Below are positions 1 to 7,689 of a stretch of 64,000 nt of DNA, in pieces. This DNA comes from SCQP01 sp050747745 (GTDB taxonomy: Bacteria > Acidobacteriota > Terriglobia > Terriglobales > SCQP01). The notes beneath the pieces are model-generated. The model worked only from the letters and a program-made list of their open reading frames with translations. It did no database searches and was not told the DNA's origin. The position numbers were made by a program, and so were the translations under genes. Position 1 is the stretch's first letter. Every line of letters starts with the position of its first letter. The stretch lies in contig JBOGKM010000075.1 of the NCBI GenBank assembly GCA_050747745.1, positions 4,685 to 68,684 on the forward strand, read 5' to 3'.

Positions 1-28
1 AATATTTTTGACTTCTGTACGATTTTTC

Positions 29-58
29 TTGACTCCGCAGTAGTGGAGGTCATATATC
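29..58 (+). promoter_or_regulatory. Putative sigma-70 promoter of the lysine-rich peptide gene
   Basis: A TTGACT box at 29-34 is followed, after an 18-base spacer, by TATATC at 53-58. This leaves a leader of about 55 bases before the AAGGAGG ribosome-binding site of the small gene at 121. The boxes and spacing are read from the sequence; promoter activity is inferred. Confidence 0.45.
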
Positions 59-120
59 TTGGGTGGTGATTTCCACAGCCCTAGATGATGGGGTTGGGGA
101 CAGTCCATAAGGAGGAAAAC

Positions 121-180
121 ATGGCTGCTAAGAAACCGGCGAAAAAGGCCGCGAAAAAGACCGCCAAGAAGAAGAAGTAG
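121..180 (+). CDS. 19-residue lysine/alanine-rich basic peptide (histone H1-tail-like)
   Basis: A 19-codon frame runs ATG to TAG and encodes a peptide made almost only of Ala and Lys with one Pro and one Thr, in repeats of the AAKK/AKK kind. A very good ribosome-binding site (AAGGAGGA) lies a few bases upstream, a promoter-like pair further upstream, and a perfect terminator hairpin downstream, so it looks like a monocistronic expressed unit. The composition matches the lysine-rich tails of bacterial histone-H1-like nucleoid proteins, so nucleic-acid binding is a reasonable inference. No fold or catalytic motif is possible at this size. It could also be a leader peptide, but no regulated gene follows directly. 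The very strong translation signal is the main support for its reality. Confidence 0.7.
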   Translation: MAAKKPAKKAAKKTAKKKK

Positions 181-220
181 CTCTCCCCATCACGGGGGGG
201 GCGGTGGCTCTCCCCACAGG

Positions 221-257
221 AAAAATAGGATGCGCGGCCCGCGCATCCTATTTTTTT
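221..257 (+). terminator. Rho-independent terminator
   Basis: A perfect 15-bp inverted repeat (221-235 with 241-255), a 5-base loop, an A-run on the left arm and a T-run on the right arm form a textbook intrinsic terminator. It closes the transcript of the lysine-rich peptide. Because the arms are A-rich and T-rich at their outer ends, it could work in both directions. Confidence 0.9.
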
Positions 258-321
258 CACCCTTCATCCAATATTGAGGAACTCACATCCGCTCTGGAGG
301 TGGGTTGATGGAGGAAGCGCC

Positions 322-549
322 ATGAGCATGATGGATGGTCTGTTGCGGGCCTGCCAGCAGCACACCTGCAAGCACCACTGGGTGCGGGCACGTTGGGAGA
401 ACGGTACGTACGGCCTGCGTTGCGCCCGCTGTATGGCCGCATACGTACGGACCTGGGAAGATGTCATCGGCACTCGCGCGGGCACGGCGGGCGCGATGAG
501 CGCCAGTGGCGGCACAGCGCGGTTGAGCGAACTGCGGCGCGTGGCTTGA
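322..549 (+). CDS. Small cysteine-containing protein, unrecognised
   Basis: A 75-residue frame. The start at 322 was chosen over one at 274 because GGAGG lies seven bases upstream of it. The protein has a Cys-x-x-x-Cys-type segment (residues about 11-17, followed by His-His-Trp) and a CARC motif about 20 residues later, with Trp and Arg between them. The Cys/His spacing resembles a small zinc ribbon, but this is only a pattern reading. The tail is Ala/Gly/Thr-rich and probably disordered. It lies alone between the terminator at 221-257 and the ribosomal protein operon. No family was recognised. Confidence 0.5.
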   Translation: MSMMDGLLRACQQHTCKHHWVRARWENGTYGLRCARCMAAYVRTWEDVIGTRAGTAGAMSASGGTARLSELRRVA

Positions 550-658
550 GTGGCGCTGCTGCTGGCCACCTCCATTGACCCGAAAGGCGAGGGTTAGCTA
601 CAATGGGGTCTGCGCTGCACCCGCTGTCGATGTGGGGTCCGCGCGAGGAGACCCCTAC

Positions 659-961
659 ATGTACGCAGTGATTCGCAGCGGTGGCAAGCAGTACCGCGTC
701 AGCCCGGGCGAGGTGGTGAGCTTGGAGAAGCTGCCGCAGGCGGCAGGAGAGACGATCGAGTTTGCCGAAGTGTTGGCGGTTAGCAACGGCGAAACCGGCC
801 TGCGGCCCGCGGCTGGGGCGCGCGTGAGCGCCACGGTGCTGGGGCATGAGCGGAATCAGAAAATCCTGGTGTTCCATTACAAACGCAAGAAGCAGTACAA
901 AAAACTGCAGGGGCACCGGCAACACCAGACGCGGGTGCGCGTGCAGGAGATTCAGCTTTAG
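659..961 (+). CDS. rplU: 50S ribosomal protein L21
   Basis: A 100-residue protein beginning MYAVIRSGGKQYRV, the L21 signature start, and ending in the basic RNA-binding stretch with KRKKQYKK and GHRQHQTRVRV. L21 binds 23S rRNA in the large ribosomal subunit. The frame is open upstream to 575, but the conserved L21 N-terminus and a GAGGAG box just upstream fix the start at 659. Length is normal for the family (about 100-105). It is the first gene of the conserved rplU-rpmA-obgE-nadD-rsfS run and is followed after 9 bases by rpmA. Confidence 0.97.
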   Translation: MYAVIRSGGKQYRVSPGEVVSLEKLPQAAGETIEFAEVLAVSNGETGLRPAAGARVSATVLGHERNQKILVFHYKRKKQYKKLQGHRQHQTRVRVQEIQL

Positions 962-970
962 GCGGCAGCC

Positions 971-1237
971 ATGGCACACAAAAAAGGATTGGGGAGTTCG
1001 CGTAACGGGCGCGATTCGAACGCGCAGCGGCTGGGCATCAAGCGCTACGGCGGCGAGCAGGTACTGGGTGGCACGATCCTGGTGCGGCAGCGGGGCACAC
1101 CGTTCAAGCCGGGCGTGAACGTGGGCCGCGGCAAGGACGACACCCTGTTTGCGCGCGCACCGGGGGTGGTCGAGTTCGTCGACCGGGGCCAGCGCGGCAA
1201 GTTCGTGAACGTGCGCACGGACGCACCCACGGCCTGA
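971..1237 (+). CDS. rpmA: 50S ribosomal protein L27
   Basis: An 88-residue protein starting MAHKKGLGSSRNGRDSNAQR, the conserved basic N-terminus that reaches toward the peptidyl-transferase centre in the ribosome. It continues with the L27 core (LGIKRYGG, GTILVRQRG, PGVNVGRGKDDTLFA). There is no Firmicutes-type cleavable N-terminal extension. The gene lies between rplU and obgE, as in most bacteria. All motifs are seen directly; function follows from the family. Confidence 0.97.
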   Translation: MAHKKGLGSSRNGRDSNAQRLGIKRYGGEQVLGGTILVRQRGTPFKPGVNVGRGKDDTLFARAPGVVEFVDRGQRGKFVNVRTDAPTA

Positions 1238-1249
1238 GCCGCGCGTTAC

Positions 1250-2278
1250 ATGTTTGTGGACGAGGCCGAGATCCGGGTGCAGGCGGGCGGAGGCGGCAAT
1301 GGCTGCCTGGCGTTCCGGCGGGAGAAATTCGTTCCCCGCGGCGGCCCCAGCGGCGGCGACGGGGGCGACGGCGGCGATATTATCCTGGAAAGCTCGCAGC
1401 GCCACAACACCCTGGTACAGTTTCGCTTCAATCCCGAACACAAGGCGCAGCGCGGCGGACACGGCGAAGGCAGCAACCGTCACGGTCGGCGTGGCGAGGA
1501 CGTAGTGCTGCGCGTACCGGTGGGCACGGTGGTCAGCGATGCCGAAACCGGCGCGCGGGTGGCGGATTTCGATGAGCCCGGCCAGCGTGCGATCGTGGCG
1601 CACGGAGGACGCGGCGGGCGCGGCAACGCGCGCTTTGCCAGCTCGACCAATCAAGCCCCGCGCCGGGTGGAGCCGGGCACGTCCGGCGAAGCGCGGCGGC
1701 TGAAACTGGAGTTGAAGCTGCTGGCCGAAGTCGGCCTCGTCGGCTTCCCCAACGCCGGGAAGAGCACACTGATTTCGGTCCTGTCGGCGGCACGGCCGAA
1801 AATCGCCGATTACCCGTTCACCACGCTCACGCCCAATCTGGGCGTGGTGTGCGTGGACGACGACACCAGCTTCGTGATTGCCGACGTGCCCGGCCTGATT
1901 GAGGGCGCGCATGCGGGCGCGGGGCTGGGAACGCGTTTCCTGCGCCATCTCGAGCGCACGCGCCTGCTGGCGCATCTGGTGGACGTTTCGCCGGAAAATG
2001 GGCGCGACGCGGTGCGCGACTTCGAGGTGATCGGACGCGAGCTGCAAGCTTTCGGCGCCGGCCTGGAGGCCAAGCCGATGGTGCTGGTCGCCAGCAAATG
2101 CGATGTGGCGGATGAGGAAAAGCTGGCGTCGTTGCGGGCGCTGGCAGGTGCGCGGGCGCTGCCCCTGTTGGAGATTTCCTCAGTGACGGGAGCGGGCGTG
2201 GCCGCACTGAAATATGCGCTCGCCGAACAAGTGCAACGCGCACGCCAGGCGCAGCCGCCGGATGCGGCGGCATCGTGA
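1250..2278 (+). CDS. obgE: GTPase Obg (CgtA)
   Basis: A 342-residue GTPase involved in late 50S assembly and stress control. The N-terminal Obg fold (residues about 1-158) shows the glycine-rich repeats (AGGGGNG, GGPSGGDGGDGG). The G domain follows with P-loop GFPNAGKST (about 166-174), switch-region TTLTPNLG, the DVPGLIEGA G3 motif and a SKCD G4 motif. There is no long C-terminal OCT domain. The ATG follows rpmA by 12 bases. The stop overlaps the GTG start of nadD as GTGA, so the two are probably translationally coupled. Confidence 0.97.
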   Translation: MFVDEAEIRVQAGGGGNGCLAFRREKFVPRGGPSGGDGGDGGDIILESSQRHNTLVQFRFNPEHKAQRGGHGEGSNRHGRRGEDVVLRVPVGTVVSDAETGARVADFDEPGQRAIVAHGGRGGRGNARFASSTNQAPRRVEPGTSGEARRLKLELKLLAEVGLVGFPNAGKSTLISVLSAARPKIADYPFTTLTPNLGVVCVDDDTSFVIADVPGLIEGAHAGAGLGTRFLRHLERTRLLAHLVDVSPENGRDAVRDFEVIGRELQAFGAGLEAKPMVLVASKCDVADEEKLASLRALAGARALPLLEISSVTGAGVAALKYALAEQVQRARQAQPPDAAAS

Positions 2279-2925
2279 GCGGCGGCAGGTGGCAGCGGGT
2301 GGGGGTGCTGGGCGGGACGTTTGATCCGGTACATGCCGGCCACCTGGCGATGGCACGGGCGGCCGCGCGCCGGTGCAAGCTGGAACGAATCTACTTTGTG
2401 CCTGCCGCGCAACCCTGGCACCGGCAGCGCGGCCCGGTGGCAGGCTATGCCGACCGCTATGCCATGCTGGCGCTGGCGCTGGCGGATCATCTCCGCTGGC
2501 TGCCGCTGGCAGTGCCGGATGCGCTGCACCAGCCCACCTACACCATTGACCAAATCCGCTGGATCCGCCAGCATGGGCTGGGAGAGCAGATCACCTTTAT
2601 TCTCGGCGCCGACAGTTTTCTCACCCTGCCCAGCTGGCATCGCTGGCGGGCGCTGCTGGCCAGTTGCGACTGGCTGGTGCTGGCGCGCGAAGGCGTCAGC
2701 TGGGAGGAGATGCGAACGCTGGTGCCGCGCGAGCTGACGGCGGCGAGTGTTGGGAGTGAGCTTCATCTGCGCAGCGGAAGGCGGATTCACTGGCTGGCGG
2801 AGTTTGCCCAACCGGCTAGCGCCACGCGGGCGCGCCGGCGCCTGGCGCGAACGGCGACCGCGCCGGTTCCGGCCGCAGTGGCGCGCTATGCGCGCCGCGC
2901 GGGCCTGTATCAGGTTCATGGCTAA
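2275..2925 (+). CDS. nadD: Nicotinate-nucleotide adenylyltransferase
   Basis: A 216-residue enzyme that adenylates nicotinate mononucleotide to deamido-NAD in NAD biosynthesis. The nucleotidyltransferase signature is near the N-terminus: GVLGGTFDPVHAGH, with the HxGH-type motif. The C-terminal ISSTxxR-type region is divergent (ASATRARRRLA). The GTG start overlaps the obgE stop by 4 bases, and the end overlaps the rsfS start by 8 bases. The order obgE-nadD-rsfS is conserved across bacteria and supports the call. Confidence 0.93.
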   Translation: MSGGRWQRVGVLGGTFDPVHAGHLAMARAAARRCKLERIYFVPAAQPWHRQRGPVAGYADRYAMLALALADHLRWLPLAVPDALHQPTYTIDQIRWIRQHGLGEQITFILGADSFLTLPSWHRWRALLASCDWLVLAREGVSWEEMRTLVPRELTAASVGSELHLRSGRRIHWLAEFAQPASATRARRRLARTATAPVPAAVARYARRAGLYQVHG

Positions 2926-3346
2926 ATCCTCAAAACCTTCGAGAAGCCCCAAACGCGCGCCCGCTGCGCGCTCTTCCGATGCCCGCCTGCGGCGCGCGTT
3001 GCGCGCCGCCGTGCGGGCCGCGGAGGGGAAAAAGGCGGTGGATCCGGTGCTGTTGGATCTGCGACGCCAGGCGGATTTCTGCGATTACTTTCTTATCTGC
3101 CACGGCAACAACCCGCACCAGATCGAAGCCATCGCCGAGGCCATCGAGCTGCGGCTGAAGGAGCAGGGATTACGTCCGCTGCAACGCGAGGGGGCACGCC
3201 AGGCGGAATGGGTGGCGCTGGACTACATGGACTTCATGGTCCACATTTTTACCCCGCGTACCCGGCATTTTTACGATCTTGAACGGCTCTGGTCGGGCGC
3301 GCCCCGCGTCCGCCTCGACACTCGCAGTCGCGAGCGGCAGGCGTAG
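2918..3346 (+). CDS. rsfS: Ribosomal silencing factor RsfS (Iojap family)
   Basis: A 142-residue protein. The frame is open further upstream, but the ATG at 2918 was chosen because it sits at the nadD end and the family core starts soon after. RsfS binds L14 and blocks subunit joining under starvation. The core shows KAVDPVLLDLR, DYFLICHGNNPHQIEAIAE, the EWVALDYMDFMVHIF segment and the FYDLERLW end, all typical. The first 30 residues are a basic Ser/Pro/Arg-rich extension of unknown use. It is the last gene of the ribosomal/obg cluster. Confidence 0.95.
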   Translation: MAKSSKPSRSPKRAPAARSSDARLRRALRAAVRAAEGKKAVDPVLLDLRRQADFCDYFLICHGNNPHQIEAIAEAIELRLKEQGLRPLQREGARQAEWVALDYMDFMVHIFTPRTRHFYDLERLWSGAPRVRLDTRSRERQA

Positions 3347-3366
3347 ACTGGCAGCGGAGAACCTGT

Positions 3367-4368
3367 ATGGATCCGGAAGCGCCCCGCCCCGCCGCCGCCC
3401 GCCCGCTGCCAGTTTGGATCGCCCAAGATCCCGCCTCGGCGCAGTTGCTGGAAGTGGTGCGCAAGGCCGCGGGACTGCCCACCACGGTGCTGATTCTGGG
3501 CGAAAGCGGCACCGGCAAGAACCAGTTGGCGCAACTGTTGCACTTTTTAGGACCGCGGCGGCATGCGCCGGTGGTGAAAATCGACTGCGCCAGCCTGCCC
3601 GCCGACCTTTTGGAAAGCGAATTGTTTGGCTACGAGAAAGGCGCTTTCACCGGCGCCTTTCAGGCCAAGCCGGGGCGGCTGGAACTGGCCGGTCAGGGCA
3701 CGCTCATTCTGGACGAGATTGCGGCCCTCAGCCTGCCCCTGCAGGCCAAGCTGCTGCGCGTCATCGAGGAAAAGTCGTTCGAGCGCCTGGGCGGGCACAC
3801 GCCTATCCAGATTGAGGCGCGGCTGCTGGCACTCACCAATGTCGAACTGGAGAAGGCGGTCGCGCGGCGCGACTTCCGCGAAGATTTGTATTACCGGCTG
3901 TTTGTGCTGCCGCTGCAAATCCCGCCGCTGCGCGACCGCCGCAGCGACATTCTGCCGCTGGCCGAACATTTTCTGCGCGAGCGAGGACGCGAGCATGCAG
4001 CGCATCTGAGCGACGAGGCGCGCGAGGCGCTGACGCAGTACAATTTTCCCGGCAACGTGCGCGAGCTACGCAACCTGCTCAGCCGGGCGCTGATCTGGAA
4101 TAGCGGCGCCGAGCTCGGGCTGGCCGACTTCCCCCCCAGCCTGCGCCAGGCGATCACGCTAGCACCCACGGCGAAGTCGCTGGAGGAAGTGGAAAAGGAG
4201 CACATCGCCGCGGTACTGCAGCTTTTCCGCGGGCGCAAGCAGCAGGCGGCGGCGGCGCTGGGCATCAGCCCCAAGACGCTGCTGGAAAAACGCCGCAAGT
4301 ACGGCCTCGATCCTCCCTGGACCGACAAGCTACCCGCTGGCGTGCTAGGGCCGAAGGATTCCGCCTAG
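3367..4368 (+). CDS. Sigma-54-dependent transcription activator without N-terminal sensor domain
   Basis: A 333-residue AAA+ bacterial enhancer-binding protein. It has Walker A GESGTGKN (about residue 47), the sigma-54-contacting GAFTGA loop inside ELFGYEKGAFTGAF, Walker B LILDEI, and arginine-finger-type segments (DLYYRLFVLPLQIPPLRDR). A C-terminal Fis-type helix-turn-helix follows (about 280-315: RKQQAAAALGISPKTLLEKRRK). Only about 25 residues precede the AAA+ module, so there is no receiver, GAF or PAS domain. It must be controlled by another protein, by its own level, or be constitutively active. It lies 20 bases after rsfS and may be co-transcribed with it. Its target genes cannot be read from this window. 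Confidence 0.93.
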   Translation: MDPEAPRPAAARPLPVWIAQDPASAQLLEVVRKAAGLPTTVLILGESGTGKNQLAQLLHFLGPRRHAPVVKIDCASLPADLLESELFGYEKGAFTGAFQAKPGRLELAGQGTLILDEIAALSLPLQAKLLRVIEEKSFERLGGHTPIQIEARLLALTNVELEKAVARRDFREDLYYRLFVLPLQIPPLRDRRSDILPLAEHFLRERGREHAAHLSDEAREALTQYNFPGNVRELRNLLSRALIWNSGAELGLADFPPSLRQAITLAPTAKSLEEVEKEHIAAVLQLFRGRKQQAAAALGISPKTLLEKRRKYGLDPPWTDKLPAGVLGPKDSA

Positions 4369-4383
4369 CAGGGTTGACTCTGA

Positions 4384-4998
4384 CTAGGCGGCCGGACCCG
4401 CACCGGGCGAGGGGTCGGGCCCGGCCTCGCGGCCGGGCTCGGATTCGGGTTCCAGGCCCTCCAGGCCGGCTTGGGCCATTTCCTCGAATTCCTTGAGCGT
4501 GGGCAGCTCACGCAATCCGCCGAGGCCGAACTGGAGCAGAAAGTCGCGAGTGGTGCGGTAGAGAATCGGCTTGCCCACAACCTCCTTGCGGCCGGCGGTG
4601 GTGATGAGCTTTTTTTCCAGCAGCGTGTTGATGACTCCGGCCGGATCGACGCCCCGTAGCTCGCGGATTTCCGGCAGCGTGATGGGCTGCTTGTAGGCGA
4701 TCACCGCCAGCGTCTCCAGCGCGGCTAGCGAGAGCCGGACCCGCGGCTTGAGACCTTTCAGGAACTGGCGCACGCATTCGTGATGCTGGGCCTTGGTGGC
4801 CATGCGATAGCCGCCCGCGACGGCGCGCAGCTCGACGCCGAACTCGTCGGGCGCGTAGCGGCGCATCAGCTCGTCCACAGCGGCCTGGATTTCGGCGGCT
4901 TCGGCGTCCAGCACCACCGCGATCTGGGCCAGCGTGGCCGGTTCTTCGGCGGCGTAAACAATGGCCTCCACCGCCGACACCAGCGCGGCCTCTATCAC
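4384..4998 (-). CDS. scpB: Segregation and condensation protein B
   Basis: A 204-residue ScpB, the winged-helix kleisin-partner subunit of the SMC-ScpA-ScpB chromosome condensation complex. Family segments are visible: IEAALVSAVEAIVYAAEEP, GGYRMATK, LSLAALETLAVIAYKQPIT and RELRGVDPAGVI, followed by LLEKKLI and GRPxLYRTT-like GKPILYRTT. The GTG at 4998 was chosen because it overlaps the scpA stop as GTGA and has GAGGAA upstream. The longer reading to 5040 runs into scpA. The C-terminal 30 residues are a Glu/Pro/Gly-rich tail. Confidence 0.93.
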   Translation of the reverse strand: MIEAALVSAVEAIVYAAEEPATLAQIAVVLDAEAAEIQAAVDELMRRYAPDEFGVELRAVAGGYRMATKAQHHECVRQFLKGLKPRVRLSLAALETLAVIAYKQPITLPEIRELRGVDPAGVINTLLEKKLITTAGRKEVVGKPILYRTTRDFLLQFGLGGLRELPTLKEFEEMAQAGLEGLEPESEPGREAGPDPSPGAGPAA

Positions 4999-5819
4999 TG
5001 CTCTTCCTCGCTGGGCGAAAGCGCCACAAAATCCAGCCAAGCCTGGTGAAAGCGCCGGTGCCGCTTCAGCAGAATATCGCCAAAGGGCCGATCCTGGCGC
5101 AGCAAGGCCACTTGCAGGTGCACCATCTCCAGCGTGGCCAGAAACAGCGCCAGCAGCGCTTGCCGGCTGGGTGCCTGCTGGAACAGCGGACGAATGGCAA
5201 TGGGATCCTCGGTCAGGCGCAACTGCCGGTGAATCAGCTCCATCATCGAGCGCACGCTGACCTCCTCGCCGTGCAGTTCCAACTGGGGGCGCTGCTGCAG
5301 CCGCTCCAGCACCTGCCGCAACGTCGACACCAGGTCGTGTACCCCCACCGCCAGCTCGCCTGGCTCTTCAGCCACGGTCTGATCCCAGATTTGCGGCCGC
5401 GACCAGCTGGCTTCCTCCAACTGCTGGCGCTCGTGCAGTTGCGCCGCCGCTTGCTTGAACTGCTCGTACTCAAGCAACCGCTGCACCAGCTCCTCGCGCC
5501 GATCGACAGGTGGAGTCTCACCCGGCAGCAAGGGTTGTGCCGGCAGCATCATCTTGCTTTTAATCTGGATGAGCGTGGCGGCAACGACCAGAAATTCGGC
5601 CGCTACCTCGACATCGAGATTGCGGAGGGTCTGCAAATAGGCCAGGTACTCGGTGGTGATAGCGGCAATGGGGATATCGTAAATATTAATGTTCTGGCGG
5701 CGAATCAAGTCCAGCAACAGGTCAAACGGGCCCTCATAAAGTTGGCCAATTTGCACCAGAAAGGGGGAGGGGTCGGCAGCTGCAGTCGTGGAAGCGGGTT
5801 GGCCAGGGAGTAGAGCCAT
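4995..5819 (-). CDS. scpA: Segregation and condensation protein A (kleisin)
   Basis: A 274-residue ScpA, the kleisin that bridges SMC heads. The conserved N-terminal domain is clear (YEGPFDLLLDLIRRQNINIYDIPIAAITTEYLAYL), then the EFLVVAATLIQIKSKMMLP helix and a C-terminal winged-helix part (LALFLATLEMVHLQVALLRQ). The start is uncertain. ATG 5819 is preferred, but 5915 is also in frame; neither has a strong ribosome-binding site. Longer readings would overlap the divergent sigma-factor gene. It is coupled to scpB by a 4-bp overlap. Confidence 0.93.
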   Translation of the reverse strand: MALLPGQPASTTAAADPSPFLVQIGQLYEGPFDLLLDLIRRQNINIYDIPIAAITTEYLAYLQTLRNLDVEVAAEFLVVAATLIQIKSKMMLPAQPLLPGETPPVDRREELVQRLLEYEQFKQAAAQLHERQQLEEASWSRPQIWDQTVAEEPGELAVGVHDLVSTLRQVLERLQQRPQLELHGEEVSVRSMMELIHRQLRLTEDPIAIRPLFQQAPSRQALLALFLATLEMVHLQVALLRQDRPFGDILLKRHRRFHQAWLDFVALSPSEEEQ

Positions 5820-6001
5820 GCGCGTTGGCCGTGCCTTTGCTGCTCCGCGTAGGGAAATATTGCGCTGCGGCGGAGGCATCCCGGATGCGGCTGCCGCCAC
5901 AGGTCGGTTCAGCATACCATGATGAGAGTTCGCCAGCAATTTGCACGCAGGCGTGCGGGTGCAGGTAACCTGCTCCACATGCAAAGCGTTGAAGACTATG
6001 T

Positions 6002-6673
6002 ATGCTGGCGCAAGCAATGACCATGCCGCTCCCCTATAGGGCCGCTCCAAATGAGGACGTGGACCTGCCGCTGGTGCAACGCATCCAGAACGGCGACGGC
6101 GCGGCCTTTGAAGAACTTTACGCGCGCTACCAACAGCCCATCACCCGCCTGGTCGCCAACATCGTGCGCTACCGGGAGGTAGTTCCGGACTTAGTACAGG
6201 AGATCTTCACCAAAGTCTACTTCGCGATGGAAAGCTTTACACCCGGAATGCCATTCCGGCCATGGCTGTATCGCGTTGCCACTAATTATTGTGTAGACTA
6301 CCTGCGCAAGCGGAAGCGGCAACCACCACAAGTGTCGACCACGGCAGAAACAGGGGAAGATCAGGAGTGGATGTTGCCGGACCAATCCGCCAGCGTGTTG
6401 CAGCGCATGGTGTCGTCGGAACTGGCGAACAAGCTGCTGCTGGATTTGAAGCCGCGCGATCGCATGCTTTTGGTGATGAAAGAGATTCAGGAGCTGTCGC
6501 TGGAGGAGATCGGACGGATTGCACATATGGGCGTATCGGCGGTAAAGGTGGCGCTTTTCCGGGCGCGCAAGCGTATGCTCGATCAGTACCAGAATCATTA
6601 CCAGCACGCGGTGGCAGGCGGGGGACCGAGCAGCCGGCCAGCGCGGGGAAATGGGGAGGAATCCTCGAAATGA
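6002..6673 (+). CDS. ECF-type RNA polymerase sigma factor
   Basis: A 223-residue group IV sigma factor. Region 2 is seen at residues about 25-100 (LVQRIQNGDGAAFEELYARY, PDLVQEIFTKVY, FRPWLYRVATNYCVDYLRKRKR). Region 4 is at about 145-195 (LKPRDRMLLVMKEIQELSLEEIGRIAHMGVSAVKVALFRARKRM), with the usual HTH that reads the -35 box. The Gly/Ser-rich tail is extra. The stop overlaps the start of the next gene as ATGA, and that gene is a zinc-finger anti-sigma factor. This is a classic sigma/anti-sigma pair. Neighbours suggest envelope stress as the signal, which is inference. Confidence 0.95.
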   Translation: MLAQAMTMPLPYRAAPNEDVDLPLVQRIQNGDGAAFEELYARYQQPITRLVANIVRYREVVPDLVQEIFTKVYFAMESFTPGMPFRPWLYRVATNYCVDYLRKRKRQPPQVSTTAETGEDQEWMLPDQSASVLQRMVSSELANKLLLDLKPRDRMLLVMKEIQELSLEEIGRIAHMGVSAVKVALFRARKRMLDQYQNHYQHAVAGGGPSSRPARGNGEESSK

Positions 6674-7140
6674 ATGGTAAACGCAAGGTAATGTGCGAAC
6701 AAGTGCGGGTGCGGCTGGATGCAGACGCGCTGCTGGGGGCGGAACAGGAACAACATCTGACGGGCTGCCGGGAATGCGGCGAGTACGCGCAATTGGCGGC
6801 GTGGTCGCGGCAGGTACTGCAGGCGGGAAATGTGGAAGTAGCGCCGCCTCTGATGAGCTCGGTATGGGCTTCCATCCACCGGGCCTCCGAGCAAGCGTGG
6901 GATTCGGCACTGTCGCGCAGCTTCCGTTATCTATTGCCCTATATGGTCGCCGTGGTGGCGCTGGTGGCGCTGCTGGGCGGCTTGACCGCCGTACACACGC
7001 CCGCGCGGGTGCAGGCTGCCAGCGCGGCGTACGCGGTGCTGAGCCAGCCCGAACCGACCAGCGTGGCCAGTGTCATGGCCTCGGTGCAGCAGCCGGCGCC
7101 GGATCCTTCCGATCTGGTGCGGGCCAATAGTCACCGCTGA
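6670..7140 (+). CDS. Anti-sigma factor with ZAS-type zinc motif and one membrane span
   Basis: A 156-residue protein. The cytosolic N-terminus has the HxxxCxxC pattern of zinc anti-sigma domains (EQHLTGCREC, about residues 28-37) with an earlier Cys at residue 9. One hydrophobic span follows at about residues 93-114. The remaining 40 residues would be outside the membrane and are low-complexity. It should hold the co-translated ECF sigma factor at the membrane. The ATG overlaps the sigma-factor stop by 4 bases. The frame is open further upstream, but that reading lies inside the sigma gene. Confidence 0.88.
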   Translation: MNGKRKVMCEQVRVRLDADALLGAEQEQHLTGCRECGEYAQLAAWSRQVLQAGNVEVAPPLMSSVWASIHRASEQAWDSALSRSFRYLLPYMVAVVALVALLGGLTAVHTPARVQAASAAYAVLSQPEPTSVASVMASVQQPAPDPSDLVRANSHR

Positions 7141-7149
7141 GTGGAACTC

Positions 7150-7617
7150 ATGCCCAAGGGGATACACAGCACAGCAATCATTGTCATCGTCTTCGTGCTC
7201 GGCCTGGCGGCCGGCATCGTGGGCATGATTTATGCCGGCCCCGGACTGCACGCTCATTTTGCGCATCCGCGGCACAGAGTCGATCCATTGCAAAGCGAAC
7301 TTCACCTGACGCCGCAGCAGATAAATCAGGTGCATGGGGTGTTCAAGGATGCCGGCCAGGTACGGCATCAAATCCACCTGCAATACCAGGCAGAATACGA
7401 GAACCTGTGCGAGCAGTACGCGACAGTGCGGAAGCAGGAGCATGACAGCTACATGCAGTCGCCCGACCGGCAGAAGCTGCTGAACGAGTTGCACGGGATC
7501 ATGACCGGCAGCCAGTGGACGGAGTGGCAAAAACTGGTATCGCAGCACCATCCGCATACCATCACCTGTGGTCATCCGCAGCACGCTGCCGCGGGCCATC
7601 CCACAGGCAAACACTAG
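7150..7617 (+). CDS. Membrane-anchored periplasmic Spy/CpxP-like protein
   Basis: A 155-residue protein with a short cytosolic start, one hydrophobic span (about residues 6-29) and a helical, charged outer domain. That domain contains the LTPQQ motif (LHLTPQQINQVHGVFKDAG), typical of the Spy/CpxP/heavy-metal-sensor fold. The C-terminus is His-rich, with HHPH, a CGHPQH segment and GKH at the end, which could bind metal. A GTG at 7141, directly after the anti-sigma stop, is an alternative start. It is third in the sigma/anti-sigma operon, so it is probably part of the sensing circuit or a periplasmic chaperone output. Confidence 0.75.
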   Translation: MPKGIHSTAIIVIVFVLGLAAGIVGMIYAGPGLHAHFAHPRHRVDPLQSELHLTPQQINQVHGVFKDAGQVRHQIHLQYQAEYENLCEQYATVRKQEHDSYMQSPDRQKLLNELHGIMTGSQWTEWQKLVSQHHPHTITCGHPQHAAAGHPTGKH

Positions 7618-7689
7618 CGCTTCCGGCCGTTATATAATGAACTGATTTGGCCTGCCGCTCGCGGCCAGGCAGCGTGAAGGAATGCTTCC

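Noticed and set aside
464..2047. 527-codon open frame on the minus strand across rplU, rpmA and obgE
   Set aside because: It is antisense to three certain genes, has no recognisable motif or ribosome-binding site, and long shadow frames are expected in DNA this GC-rich.
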